This document shows, one piece after another, positions 16,753-25,281 of a DNA stretch of 64,000 bases. Origin of the DNA: Chryseobacterium mulctrae (GTDB lineage Bacteria > Bacteroidota > Bacteroidia > Flavobacteriales > Weeksellaceae). Where the stretch lies: assembly GCF_006175945.1 (NCBI RefSeq), contig NZ_VAJL01000001.1:1302001-1366000 (forward strand), read 5' to 3'. Under the pieces are notes generated by a model. That model did not search any database. It was not told the origin of the DNA and saw nothing but the letters and a program-made list of their open reading frames with translations. Each line of letters begins with the position of its first letter. Within the stretch, counting starts at the first letter, position 1. Position numbers and translations under genes: made by a program.

Positions 16753-18411
16753 ATGGATTTCAGAAATTTCAAAATGCCTTTCAGTATCAATCCAAAATAT
16801 GCTGAAAAAGTCGCTTATTTTTCAATGGAATTTGCTCTTGAGCAAGTTTTAAAAATATATTCCGGAGGTTTAGGTTTTTTAGCCGGATCTCACATGAGAA
16901 GTGCCTACAATCTTAATCAGGATCTTATCGGGATCGGAATTTTATGGAAATTCGGGTATTACGATCAGGCGAGAAATCATGATCAAACTTTACAGCCAAC
17001 CTGGACGAGAAAAATGTACAGTTTTCTTGAAGATACAGGTATAAAGTTTCAAATTGAAATCCACAGCGCTCCGGTTTGGGTAAAAGTCTGGTATCTTGAT
17101 CCTGAAATTTTCAACACCGCACCGATATTTTTTCTTTCCACAGACGTACCGGAAAATGATCATATCTCCAAAACAATTTGCCATAGACTGTACGACGCCA
17201 ACGAATCTACAAAACTGGCGCAATATATTCTTCTTGGAAAAGGCGGTGCAAAACTTTTAGATGAAATGAATATCGACAGAGATGTGTATCATCTTAATGA
17301 AGCTCACGGTCTTCCGGCTGCGTTTCATTTATTGAAAAAATATGACGGAGACATTCAGAAAGTAAAAGAAAAACTTGTTTTTACGACACACACTCCCGAA
17401 GAAGCAGGAAATGAAAAGCACAATCTGAAATTATGCTACGACATGTCATATTTTTCAGGTTTAAGCATGGAAGAAGCAAAAAAACTTGAAGGTTCTGATG
17501 GTGAACTTTTCAACCATTCACTTTGTGCTTTGAAAATGGCAAGAATTGCAAATGGTGTTTCAAAGTTACATGGTGAAGTTTCCAGAGCGATGTGGAGTAA
17601 ATATCCCGGAATCTGTGAAATTAAATCAATTACCAACGCTCAGGAATTTAAATATTGGGGCGATAAAGAACTTTACAATTCCAAAGACGAAAAAAACGAC
17701 ACTCTTTTCGATTACAGAAAGAAAATTTTAAAGAAAAGATTATTCAAGATTGTAGCCGATCAAACCGGAAACTTATTTGACCCCAACATTTTCACAATTG
17801 TCTGGGCAAGAAGATTTGCAGGTTACAAAAGAGCAGATTTACTTTTACAGGATAAAGAAAGATTCAGGAAACTACTTAACAATCCAAAATATCCGGTTCA
17901 GATTATTTGGGCAGGAAAACCTTACCCGATGGATTATTCTTCGATTTCTACATTCAATGTTTTGGTGGAGGAAAGTAAAAATCACAAAAACATGGCGGTT
18001 TTAACAGGATATGAACTGGCTTTAAGTAAATCTTTAAAACAAGGTTCAGATTTATGGTTAAATAATCCTAGAGTACCGAGAGAAGCTTCGGGTACATCGG
18101 GAATGACCGCTGCAATGAACGGTTCTGTCAACCTTTCTACAGACGATGGCTGGATTCCGGAATTTGCAAAACATGGCGAAAATTCTTTCGTTGTTCCGAA
18201 AGCAGATTACATGAATATGAGTATCTATGAACAGGATCGATATGATTTCAACAAATTATATGAAATTCTTGAAAACGAAATTCTACCAACCTATTACGAT
18301 CAACATGATCAATGGCGAAAAATACAGCAGAATTCGATGAAAGATGTAAAGCAAAATTTCAACAGCGATAGAATGGCAGACGAATATTACAGCATTATGT
18401 ACAATAAATAG
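16753..18411 (+). CDS. alpha-glucan phosphorylase family protein (GT35-like), PLP lysine missing
   Basis: 552 residues from the ATG at 16753; an in-frame TTG at 16729 is an unlikely start. It belongs to the short bacterial GlgP-like group: VAYFSMEFAL near the N-terminus, YSGGLGFLAGSH, DVYHLNEAHGLPAAF, FTIVWARRFAGYKRADLLL and EASGTSGMTAAMNGS. In phosphorylases the last motif carries the lysine that binds pyridoxal phosphate (usually SGTSGMKA or SGTGNMKF); here codon 452 is ACC, threonine. The protein may therefore not be a PLP-dependent phosphorylase. It is monocistronic with a terminator directly after, and no other glycogen gene is adjacent. Confidence 0.85.
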   Translation: MDFRNFKMPFSINPKYAEKVAYFSMEFALEQVLKIYSGGLGFLAGSHMRSAYNLNQDLIGIGILWKFGYYDQARNHDQTLQPTWTRKMYSFLEDTGIKFQIEIHSAPVWVKVWYLDPEIFNTAPIFFLSTDVPENDHISKTICHRLYDANESTKLAQYILLGKGGAKLLDEMNIDRDVYHLNEAHGLPAAFHLLKKYDGDIQKVKEKLVFTTHTPEEAGNEKHNLKLCYDMSYFSGLSMEEAKKLEGSDGELFNHSLCALKMARIANGVSKLHGEVSRAMWSKYPGICEIKSITNAQEFKYWGDKELYNSKDEKNDTLFDYRKKILKKRLFKIVADQTGNLFDPNIFTIVWARRFAGYKRADLLLQDKERFRKLLNNPKYPVQIIWAGKPYPMDYSSISTFNVLVEESKNHKNMAVLTGYELALSKSLKQGSDLWLNNPRVPREASGTSGMTAAMNGSVNLSTDDGWIPEFAKHGENSFVVPKADYMNMSIYEQDRYDFNKLYEILENEILPTYYDQHDQWRKIQQNSMKDVKQNFNSDRMADEYYSIMYNK

Positions 18412-18419
18412 AAATAAAA

Positions 18420-18449
18420 AAAACCGTGAAAAATTAATTTCACGGTTTT
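18420..18449 (+). terminator. terminator after the phosphorylase-like gene
   Basis: AAAACCGTGAAA / TTTCACGGTTTT, a 12-bp stem with loop AATTAA, starting 9 bp after the stop. Convergent genes lie on both sides, so it probably serves both. Confidence 0.85.
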
Positions 18450-18470
18450 CTATTTTTTAAATTTAATTTT

Positions 18471-18935
18471 CTAAGATTTTCGTTTCGAAACACCGATTTC
18501 ATAAACACAAGCATGTTTCAGATATTTTGATCGTTCTCTTGAAGTTACCGATTCTAAATGATCATTTTTAATAACGATGATTGGGTCTTCTGTGTTTTCA
18601 ATTTCAAAATTCGCAAAATATCTTTCTTCAGGACCCGTTTTATCCATGCTTGCTTTTATCTTCTGAAGTTCACCTGCATATTGTTTAAAACCGGGATCAG
18701 AAGAATGTATAAATTTATATTCAGGACCTGCTTCTACAAAATAATGGAGTTTTTTCTCAATAATTCCTGCTTCATTAGTAATCTGCGGATTATCGTTTCC
18801 ATCTTTAAAAGCTATCTCTACTAATTCTCCGCCTTCTTTTTGTACATAATTTTCAGCTTCATTAAAGTTTGAAAATCCTGTAATTACCACTTGATCTTTT
18901 AGATCATAACGATTAAGTTTTTTATTAGTTTCCAT
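18471..18935 (-). CDS. hypothetical protein
   Basis: 154 residues from the ATG at 18935 (METNKKLNRYDLKDQVV). The reading frame is open further upstream to the start of the peptidase gene, but that extension is AT-rich, untypical and would overlap the promoter of the divergent gene, so the inner start is preferred. No signal peptide or membrane segment. The sequence has mixed alpha/beta character with an acidic middle part (GGELVEIAFKDGND). No family was recognised. It is convergent with the phosphorylase-like gene and divergent from dipeptidyl peptidase IV. Confidence 0.6.
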   Translation of the reverse strand: METNKKLNRYDLKDQVVITGFSNFNEAENYVQKEGGELVEIAFKDGNDNPQITNEAGIIEKKLHYFVEAGPEYKFIHSSDPGFKQYAGELQKIKASMDKTGPEERYFANFEIENTEDPIIVIKNDHLESVTSRERSKYLKHACVYEIGVSKRKS

Positions 18936-19024
18936 AATTATTTTTCTTTGATTATAAAATATATTCAATTCTTTTGCCAAAACATTACAACAAAAGCTTT
19001 TTCTTATCAGATTAATAAAATTAT

Positions 19025-19032
19025 TATCTTTG
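19025..19032 (+). promoter_or_regulatory. -7 promoter box of the dipeptidyl peptidase gene
   Basis: TATCTTTG, an exact match to the Bacteroidota TAnnTTTG box, 19 bp before the ATG at 19052. No good TTTG partner was found at 18-20 nt upstream, so this is a half-site call. Confidence 0.45.
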
Positions 19033-19051
19033 AAATTCTTTAAATTAAGCA

Positions 19052-21181
19052 ATGAAAAAATTCTTACTTAGCCTTACTGTTATTGCGGCATTTCAAAATG
19101 CTACGTCACAGGAAATCACTTTAGACAAAATATATTCAGGATACTACCGTGGCAAAGGCATTGCCGGAATTGCATCTATGAAAAACGGTGAAAATTATTT
19201 GGTCATCGAGCAAGGCGGAATTGCAAAATATTCTTACAAAACTTCTCAGAAAGAAGGAAATCTGGTTGATGGAAATTTTGAGAGCTATGAATTTTCTGAT
19301 GATGAATCTAAAATACTTTTGTTAAAACAAAGTCAGCCTATTTACAGGCATTCTTTTTTAGGTGTTTATGATGTTAAAGATTTAAAATCTGGTAAGGTTT
19401 TAAGTTTAAATGAAGGTAAACCTGTACAGGAACCACGATTTTCTCCGGATGCTAGCAAAATCGCTTTTATTGTTGATAACAATTTGTTTTATCAGGATTT
19501 AAATTCAGGAAAAATCACTCAGATTACCGAACATGGAGTAAAAAATAAAGTTCTGAACGGTTTAGCAGACTGGGTGTATGAAGAAGAATTTGGACATGCA
19601 AGATTATATGAATGGACTAAAAACTCTGCAGACATTTTATTTGTAAAATTGGTTGAAACTGATGTTCCAGAAATTTACATTCCTATCTATGGAAAGTCAC
19701 TTTACCCTACCGAAATGCGTTACAAATATCCGAAAGCAGGAGAAAAAAACTCTGTTGCAACGGCACATATTTATCATTTAGCAGACGGAAAAAAGACAAA
19801 AGTAAATCTTGACAATTTTAAAAACTATTACATTCCAAACGTTATTCAGACAGCGAATTCAGATGAAATTGTTTTGATTACTTCACAAAGAACGCAAAAT
19901 GCGTCTGATGTTTTGAAAGTAAATACCAAAACTGGTGAAGCAAAAAAACTGTTTACAGAAACTGACGATAAGTGGATCGATACAGAAAATGTAACGTTGG
20001 AATTCCTTGAGGACAACAGTTTTCTTTGGGCTTCAGAAAGAGATGGTTTCCGTCATTTGTATTGGTTTGACAAAGATGGAAAGCTGAAAAAGCAGGTTAC
20101 AAAAGGAAATTGGGAAGTGACAGAATATTATGGTTACAATCCTAAATCTCAGGAAATTTTCGTTCAGACTACGGAAAAAGGAAGCATCAATAAAGTAGTT
20201 TCTAAAATCAATATTCAGAATGGAAAATCGCAGCTGATTTCTAATGCGGAAGGAAATAATGCCGCAAACTTTAGCAAGAATTATAATTATTTCATTGAAA
20301 CTTCTTCTACAGCAGCAAAACCTTACACGTTTGTATTGAAAGACGGTAACGGAAAGCAGTTGAAAGAACTTCAGAATAATGACGATCAGCTTAAAAAATT
20401 ACAGTCAGATAATTTTTCAGTAAAAGAATTTATTACGATTCCAAACGCTGCAGGAGATCAGATGAACGCTTGGATCATTAAACCTAAAAACTTCGATCCG
20501 AATAAAAAATACCCATTATTTATGTACCAATATTCTGGTCCCGGATCTCAACAGGTTTCTAATTCTTGGGACAACGGAAATGCTCTTTGGTTTGAAATGT
20601 TAGCTCAAAAAGGATACATTATTGCTTGTGTAGATGGACGTGGAACTGGTTATAAAGGGGCTAAATTCAAGAAAGTAACGTATAAGAATTTAGGAAAATA
20701 CGAGATTGAAGACCAGATTGTTGCAGCAAAATGGTTAGGAAATCAAAAATATATCGATAAAACAAGGATCGGGATCTTCGGATGGAGCTTTGGAGGCTAT
20801 ATGGCAAGTTTGGCAATGACAAAAGGTGCAGATGTTTTCAAAGCAGGAATCGCTGTTGCACCGGTTACAAACTGGAGATATTATGATTCTGTTTACACCG
20901 AAAGATTTTTATTAACGCCACAGGAAAATCCGGCAGGTTATGATGATAATTCGCCTACAACTTATGCTAATTTGTTGAAAGGTAAATTTTTATTAATCCA
21001 CGGAACAGCCGATGACAATGTACATTTCCAAAATTCTATGGAATTTTCTGAAGCTTTAATCCAAAACAAAAAACAGTTTGAATTTATGGCTTATCCTGAT
21101 AAAAACCACGGAATTTATGGCGGACAAACAAGACCACAACTGTACCAAAAAATGACAGATTTTATTTTGGAAAATCTTTAA
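19052..21181 (+). CDS. dipeptidyl peptidase IV family serine protease (S9B)
   Basis: 709 residues with a signal peptide (MKKFLLSLTVIAAFQNATSQ), so it acts in the periplasm. The beta-propeller DPPIV N-terminal domain contains ADWVYEEEFGHARLY, whose glutamates bind the free N-terminus of substrates. The C-terminal alpha/beta hydrolase has the catalytic triad: Ser579 in FGWSFGGYMAS, Asp654 in HGTADDNVHF and His686 in DKNHGIYGG. It releases X-Pro or X-Ala dipeptides from peptides. Three POT peptide transporters lie just downstream, so the likely role is to make dipeptides for uptake. Length is normal for the bacterial family. Confidence 0.94.
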   Translation: MKKFLLSLTVIAAFQNATSQEITLDKIYSGYYRGKGIAGIASMKNGENYLVIEQGGIAKYSYKTSQKEGNLVDGNFESYEFSDDESKILLLKQSQPIYRHSFLGVYDVKDLKSGKVLSLNEGKPVQEPRFSPDASKIAFIVDNNLFYQDLNSGKITQITEHGVKNKVLNGLADWVYEEEFGHARLYEWTKNSADILFVKLVETDVPEIYIPIYGKSLYPTEMRYKYPKAGEKNSVATAHIYHLADGKKTKVNLDNFKNYYIPNVIQTANSDEIVLITSQRTQNASDVLKVNTKTGEAKKLFTETDDKWIDTENVTLEFLEDNSFLWASERDGFRHLYWFDKDGKLKKQVTKGNWEVTEYYGYNPKSQEIFVQTTEKGSINKVVSKINIQNGKSQLISNAEGNNAANFSKNYNYFIETSSTAAKPYTFVLKDGNGKQLKELQNNDDQLKKLQSDNFSVKEFITIPNAAGDQMNAWIIKPKNFDPNKKYPLFMYQYSGPGSQQVSNSWDNGNALWFEMLAQKGYIIACVDGRGTGYKGAKFKKVTYKNLGKYEIEDQIVAAKWLGNQKYIDKTRIGIFGWSFGGYMASLAMTKGADVFKAGIAVAPVTNWRYYDSVYTERFLLTPQENPAGYDDNSPTTYANLLKGKFLLIHGTADDNVHFQNSMEFSEALIQNKKQFEFMAYPDKNHGIYGGQTRPQLYQKMTDFILENL

Positions 21182-21205
21182 GATTTTATCTGAATTAAAT
21201 AATAA

Positions 21206-21241
21206 AAAAGATCCGAGTCTCACATAAGATTCGGATCTTTT
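21206..21241 (+). terminator. bidirectional terminator
   Basis: AAAAGATCCGAGTCT / AGATTCGGATCTTTT, a 15-bp stem with one G-T pair and loop CACATA. It separates the peptidase gene (stop 21181) from the convergent toxin gene, which ends at 21240. Confidence 0.85.
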
Positions 21242-21542
21242 ATTTTCTGTCTTTCCACTGTTCAGGGTTTCTCGAAGTATGAAAAACAGAATATATTTCA
21301 ATTAAATTTTTGTGTTCATTGTAGAAATAATGAATGCCAAAGGGAAATTTCTTGAGAAAAACGATTCTATTATTATCATATTTAAGTTCACAAGACAAGG
21401 GATTTTCTTTAATAAAATCAATTTTATAACGAAACTCTTTAAGAAAATTATCCAAGAGTTTTTTATCAATTTTTCTGTACCAATTGTTGATCTCTTTTAA
21501 ATCATTTTTCACAAAATGACTGTATATTAATTTAGTCGCCAC
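21240..21542 (-). CDS. type II toxin, RelE/ParE family
   Basis: 100 residues. The RelE/ParE fold is suggested by the N-terminal KLIYSHFVKNDLKEINNWY helix region, the middle segment KIDFIKENPLSCEL and the last strands FPFGIHYFYNEHKNLIEIYSVFH in part, followed by a C-terminal RNPEQWKDR tail, typical of this family. Members cleave ribosome-bound mRNA or inhibit gyrase; which applies here cannot be told. The gene overlaps the upstream antitoxin gene by 11 bp, the normal antitoxin-first order. Its stop is within the shared terminator. Confidence 0.88.
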   Translation of the reverse strand: MATKLIYSHFVKNDLKEINNWYRKIDKKLLDNFLKEFRYKIDFIKENPLSCELKYDNNRIVFLKKFPFGIHYFYNEHKNLIEIYSVFHTSRNPEQWKDRK

Positions 21543-21783
21543 TTTCTAAGTCATTTAGATAATCATTCATTTCAGACTCAGAAACAAAACTTTCAGGATG
21601 ATCCTGTGAATATTTCAATCTTTTTCTTACTTCTTCTTTTTGCCATTCAGGAACTTCATATTGTTTTTCCTTAAGATATTTATATTTCAGAAAATCGATA
21701 AAATCATTTACTTCATATAGAAATTCTTTTGGTAGAGTATCCAGATTATTTTCGATGTCTTTTATAGTGATGTCCATTTTCAT
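21532..21783 (-). CDS. antitoxin of the RelE/ParE-type system
   Basis: 83 residues, acidic, overlapping the toxin start by 11 bp. The N-terminus (ITIKDIENNLDTLPKEFLYEVNDFIDFL in part) resembles small antitoxins of the DUF2281/addiction-module type. The C-terminal half, with PEWQKEEVRKRLKYSQDHPE, is likely to wrap the toxin. The autoregulated operon model is known for the family; a TAACTTTG -7-like box is present on the minus strand at 21797-21804. The pair sits between the peptidase and the transporters, on the opposite strand. Confidence 0.82.
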   Translation of the reverse strand: MKMDITIKDIENNLDTLPKEFLYEVNDFIDFLKYKYLKEKQYEVPEWQKEEVRKRLKYSQDHPESFVSESEMNDYLNDLESGD

Positions 21784-21863
21784 CTTTTATTTTACTCAAA
21801 GTTAATAAAATTCAAATATTGTTTTTAAAATTTTATATTTGTGAAATTGTAAAAATCTTATAC

Positions 21864-23516
21864 ATGAAAACCAAACATCCTAAAGGGCTTCCCTATCTAT
21901 TTTTCACAGAAATGTGGGAGCGTTTCGGCTATTATTTAATCCTCGGAATTTTTGTGCTGTACATGATCGACAGTGAAAAAGGCGGATTGGCTTTTGATGA
22001 TAAAAGCGCTGATGATATTTTCGGAACTTTTATCGCATTAACTTATTTAACGCCATTTTTAGGTGGATTTTTAGCCGACAGAGTTTTAGGATACATCAAA
22101 GCAATCTACATTGGCGGATTCTTGATGGGACTGGGTTATCTCGGAATTGGTTTTTTTAAAGAACTTCCTCTATTTTACGCTTCTTTAGCTTTAATTATCA
22201 TTGGAAACGGATTTTTTAAACCTAGTATTTCTACACTTCTGGGAAATTTATACAACGAAGAACCTTATAAAGCGAATAAAGATGCAGGATACAATATTTT
22301 CTATATGGGAATCAACATTGGAGCTTTTGTCTGTAATATTATTGCTGCTTTCATGCGTAACAAATACGGATGGGGACCGGCATTTATGACAGCCGGAGTC
22401 GGAATGTTTGTAGGACTTTTAGTTTTCACCATCGGAAGACAGCATATTCTTCAGGCAAATGTTTTGAAACCTGCACAAGAAGGAGACACTAAAATTTCTG
22501 ATGTTTTAGTAAAAGTATTTTTACCTGCAGTAATTTTCGGATTGATTGGATGGTTTATCCCCAACAATATTTTTGGAAGTGACAGTACAGATGCATTTAT
22601 TTTCGCTTGTATTCCAGTAATTTATTTTTATGTAATGCTTTATGTAAAGGCAAATGCAGAAGACAAAAAACCAATTGGAGCCTTGCTTGCAATTTTTGCG
22701 GTAAGTTTAATGTTCTGGGCCGTTTTCAAACAAAACGGAACCGCTTTAACACGTTGGGCAAATTATTATACTGAAAGAACCGTTCCTGCAGCTGTAGAAA
22801 ATCCTTTAGAATCAATATATTTGGTTGATAAAAAAGATTATCTAGACAAAGAAGTTTCTGTCTATGACGACCAGTATCAGGTAAAAAAAAACGAAAATGG
22901 CAAGGCTTTAAAAGAGCAAGGAAAAGATATTTATTTCAGAAATATTTCTGATACAGACAAAACAAAATTAGAAGCCAATCCTTCACAAACAGTAAATCTT
23001 TACAACACAGAATTATTCCAGTCGATTAATCCGGGTTGGGTAATTTTACTAACACCCGTTGTCGTTGCATTCTTCATGATGCTTCGTAAAAAAGGGAAAG
23101 AACCGAGTACTCCTTCAAAAATTGTTTTAGGATTATTTATCTCAGCGCTATCATGTTTAGTGATGGTAGGTGCAGTTTATGCCGGACAAAACGGCTTAGT
23201 AAAAGTATCAGCTTTATGGTTGATTGCTGCTTACGGAGTAATCACAGTGGGAGAACTTTGTCTCTCTCCAATGGGATTATCTTTGGTCTCTAAACTTTCA
23301 CCACCAAGATTAACAGCTTTGATGATGGGTGGATTTTTCCTTTCAACATCAATCGGAAACAAACTTTCCGGAGTTTTAGCGAGCTTCTGGTACGATTATG
23401 ACAATAAAGCTAATTTCTTTATCGTCAATTTTGGTTTATTGCTTCTAGCTACTTTACTTGGGCTTTCCATATTAAAAAGGCTTAATAAGATCATGAAAGA
23501 AAAGGGTGTAAATTAA
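21864..23516 (+). CDS. POT/PTR peptide MFS transporter 1
   Basis: 550 residues from the ATG at 21864 (MKTKHPKGLPYLFFTE); an in-frame start 15 codons upstream overlaps the promoter. It is a proton-coupled oligopeptide transporter with the family motif FTEMWERFGYYL, where the usual final Gly of ExxERFxYYG is Leu, and FFKPSISTLLGNLY. Between central membrane helices there is a soluble insert of about 80 residues (around 310-395: Tyr-, Lys- and Asp-rich, YLVDKKDYLDKEVSVYDDQ and on) that the two neighbouring paralogues lack. It is the first of three POT genes after the peptidase. A TATATTTG box at 21834-21841 lies 22 bp before the ATG. Confidence 0.92.
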   Translation: MKTKHPKGLPYLFFTEMWERFGYYLILGIFVLYMIDSEKGGLAFDDKSADDIFGTFIALTYLTPFLGGFLADRVLGYIKAIYIGGFLMGLGYLGIGFFKELPLFYASLALIIIGNGFFKPSISTLLGNLYNEEPYKANKDAGYNIFYMGINIGAFVCNIIAAFMRNKYGWGPAFMTAGVGMFVGLLVFTIGRQHILQANVLKPAQEGDTKISDVLVKVFLPAVIFGLIGWFIPNNIFGSDSTDAFIFACIPVIYFYVMLYVKANAEDKKPIGALLAIFAVSLMFWAVFKQNGTALTRWANYYTERTVPAAVENPLESIYLVDKKDYLDKEVSVYDDQYQVKKNENGKALKEQGKDIYFRNISDTDKTKLEANPSQTVNLYNTELFQSINPGWVILLTPVVVAFFMMLRKKGKEPSTPSKIVLGLFISALSCLVMVGAVYAGQNGLVKVSALWLIAAYGVITVGELCLSPMGLSLVSKLSPPRLTALMMGGFFLSTSIGNKLSGVLASFWYDYDNKANFFIVNFGLLLLATLLGLSILKRLNKIMKEKGVN

Positions 23517-23538
23517 CCTCCTGAAATTCGAAATAAAT

Positions 23539-23560
23539 AGCCGTAGGTGATTCTGCGGCT
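23539..23560 (+). terminator. terminator after POT transporter 1
   Basis: AGCCGTAG / CTGCGGCT with loop GTGATT and six Ts after. It lies 22 bp behind the stop of the first transporter, so the second has its own promoter. Confidence 0.8.
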
Positions 23561-23588
23561 TTTTTATTTTAAAAATAAAATTAAAACA

Positions 23589-23618
23589 TTGCCAAAAACT
23601 CAAAAAAAACTATATTTG
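23589..23618 (+). promoter_or_regulatory. promoter of POT transporter 2
   Basis: TTG (23589-23591), 19 nt, then TATATTTG (23611-23618), matching the Bacteroidota promoter pattern. It lies 30 bp before the ATG at 23649. Confidence 0.6.
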
Positions 23619-23648
23619 TGGGTCTTAACAGAAATTTAACAATCAAAT

Positions 23649-25043
23649 ATGGATACAGTACAGAAGAAAGGACATCCTAAAGGCTTGTACCTTTTGTTCT
23701 TCACCGAGATGTGGGAGCGTTTTTCTTATTACGGAATGCGTGCAATTTTGATCCTTTATTTAACTAAGAAATTAATTGAAGGAGGATTAGGAATGGACGA
23801 GCAGAATGCAACCTTATTATATGGTTATTTCACCGGTCTAGTTTATTTTACACCGCTTATCGGAGGTTGGCTTGCCGATAAATTTTTAGGAAAACGTTTA
23901 GCAATTACAATCGGTGGTATCACCATGATGATTGGGCAGTTTGTTTTATTCGGAATGAATTCTACAACTGGGCTTTACATTGGTTTGGCCTTACTGATCA
24001 TCGGAAATGGTTTCTTTAAACCTAACATTTCGACTTTAGTAGGTGGTTTATATGCAGATGGTGACGACAGAAGAGATTCTGCATTCTCTATTTTCTACAT
24101 GGGAATCAACTTAGGAGCTTTAATTGCACCTTTTATTATCGGATATTTTACAGATAACCTTTTTGCAACAACCAATGCAGACGGTTCTATTGCTTATGGA
24201 TATAGATACGGTTTCCTTACAGCGGGAATCGGAATGTTTTTAGGTCAGGTTGTATTTAATATTTTTGCTCAAAAATATTTGGGAGATTTAGGTACAAAAC
24301 CTGTAAAAACAACAGGAACTGAAGACAAAGCAACTACTGAAGGGCAATCTATCAACCCAGTAACAGGAAAACCTTTAACTAAACCTGAAGAAGGACAAAG
24401 AATTACAGTAATCTTTATTTTATTCTTATTTGCAGTATTCTTTTGGGCTGGTTTTGAACAGGCAGGATCGTCTCTATCTTTATATACAGATAAATTTATC
24501 AATAGAAATGTTTTCGGATTTGAAATTCCAACCTCGTGGTTTCAGTCGGTTAACCCTATTTTCATCGTAACATTAGCACCATTATTTGCAATATTCTGGA
24601 GTTCTAAATTAGGTAAAAAGCTTTCTACTCCTGTAAAAATGGGTGTTGGTATGATTATCTTAGGAGTTGGTTTCTGGTTTATGCTTGGAGCAGTTGCAGA
24701 AAGAAATTCAAACGGAGACATTGCTGACATAGCAAACAAAGCGGGAATTATGTGGTTGATTATGACTTATTTACTACATACAATTGGTGAACTTTGCCTT
24801 TCACCAGTAGGTTTATCTGTAGTAACTAAATTATCTCCACCTAAATTAGCTTCAATCTTGATGGCAGTTTGGATGTTGTCTTCTTCAATTGCGAACTTTA
24901 TCGGAGGTTTCTTAGCTTCAATTGTAGAAACTTTAGGAGCAGGACAAGTATTCACTTACATTTCAGGATTTGTAATCGTATGTGGAGTATTGTTACTTTT
25001 ACTAAGCAAATACATCAGCAAAATGATGCACGGCGTAAAATAA
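23649..25043 (+). CDS. POT/PTR peptide MFS transporter 2
   Basis: 464 residues and the most canonical of the three. The full motif ExxERFxYYG is present (FFTEMWERFSYYGMRAIL), as is FFKPNISTLVGGLY and the late GELCLSPVGLSVVTKLSPP signature. Twelve or so membrane segments are visible. A central soluble loop (about residues 215-255) is rich in Thr, Lys and Pro. It imports di- and tripeptides with protons in other members of the family. It has its own promoter and is followed by a terminator, so it is probably transcribed alone. Confidence 0.94.
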   Translation: MDTVQKKGHPKGLYLLFFTEMWERFSYYGMRAILILYLTKKLIEGGLGMDEQNATLLYGYFTGLVYFTPLIGGWLADKFLGKRLAITIGGITMMIGQFVLFGMNSTTGLYIGLALLIIGNGFFKPNISTLVGGLYADGDDRRDSAFSIFYMGINLGALIAPFIIGYFTDNLFATTNADGSIAYGYRYGFLTAGIGMFLGQVVFNIFAQKYLGDLGTKPVKTTGTEDKATTEGQSINPVTGKPLTKPEEGQRITVIFILFLFAVFFWAGFEQAGSSLSLYTDKFINRNVFGFEIPTSWFQSVNPIFIVTLAPLFAIFWSSKLGKKLSTPVKMGVGMIILGVGFWFMLGAVAERNSNGDIADIANKAGIMWLIMTYLLHTIGELCLSPVGLSVVTKLSPPKLASILMAVWMLSSSIANFIGGFLASIVETLGAGQVFTYISGFVIVCGVLLLLLSKYISKMMHGVK

Positions 25044-25069
25044 AAAGTATTTTCATCAAAATAATATTT

Positions 25070-25094
25070 AAACCTCTGATTTTTTCAGAGGTTT
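25070..25094 (+). terminator. terminator after POT transporter 2
   Basis: AAACCTCTGA / TCAGAGGTTT with a five-T loop, then further Ts (TTTTTAC). It lies 26 bp after the stop and directly before the DUF1016 remnant. Confidence 0.85.
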
Positions 25095-25110
25095 TTTTTA
25101 CATTCGTATA

Positions 25111-25254
25111 ATGGAAGTTTCTGAAGATTCTTTGTTTCAATCCATAAAGGAAATTATTAATCAATCGCGCGAAAAAGTTTTTCGTATTGCGAATTCTACT
25201 CTACTCGTAACTTATTGGCAAATCTGACAACTAATCGAAAGGAATAAAAAATGA
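25111..25254 (+). pseudogene. remnant of a DUF1016 (YhcG / PDDEXK nuclease) gene
   Basis: An ATG at 25111 opens a frame reading MEVSEDSLFQSIKEIIN, then QSREKVFRIANSTLLVTYWQI, a stop (TGA at 25225-25227), then QLIERNKK and a second stop at 25252-25254. The text matches the N-terminal domain of DUF1016/YhcG proteins, whose conserved helix reads about 'R...N..ll..YW.IG..I'. A single base change, GGA to TGA, at the conserved glycine explains the first stop. Intact family members are 300-370 residues with a C-terminal PD-(D/E)XK domain; nothing of that remains before the next gene at 25282. It is too short for most gene callers. Confidence 0.75.
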
Positions 25255-25281
25255 AACTAAAATATAATTACATATAAAATT

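Noticed and set aside
17546..18004. Extra plus-strand frames inside the phosphorylase-like gene
   Set aside because: Out-of-frame shadows; the main frame is intact and carries all motifs.
18936..19052. Extended N-terminus of the hypothetical gene at 18471
   Set aside because: The extension runs through the promoter and start region of the divergent peptidase gene and is not protein-like.
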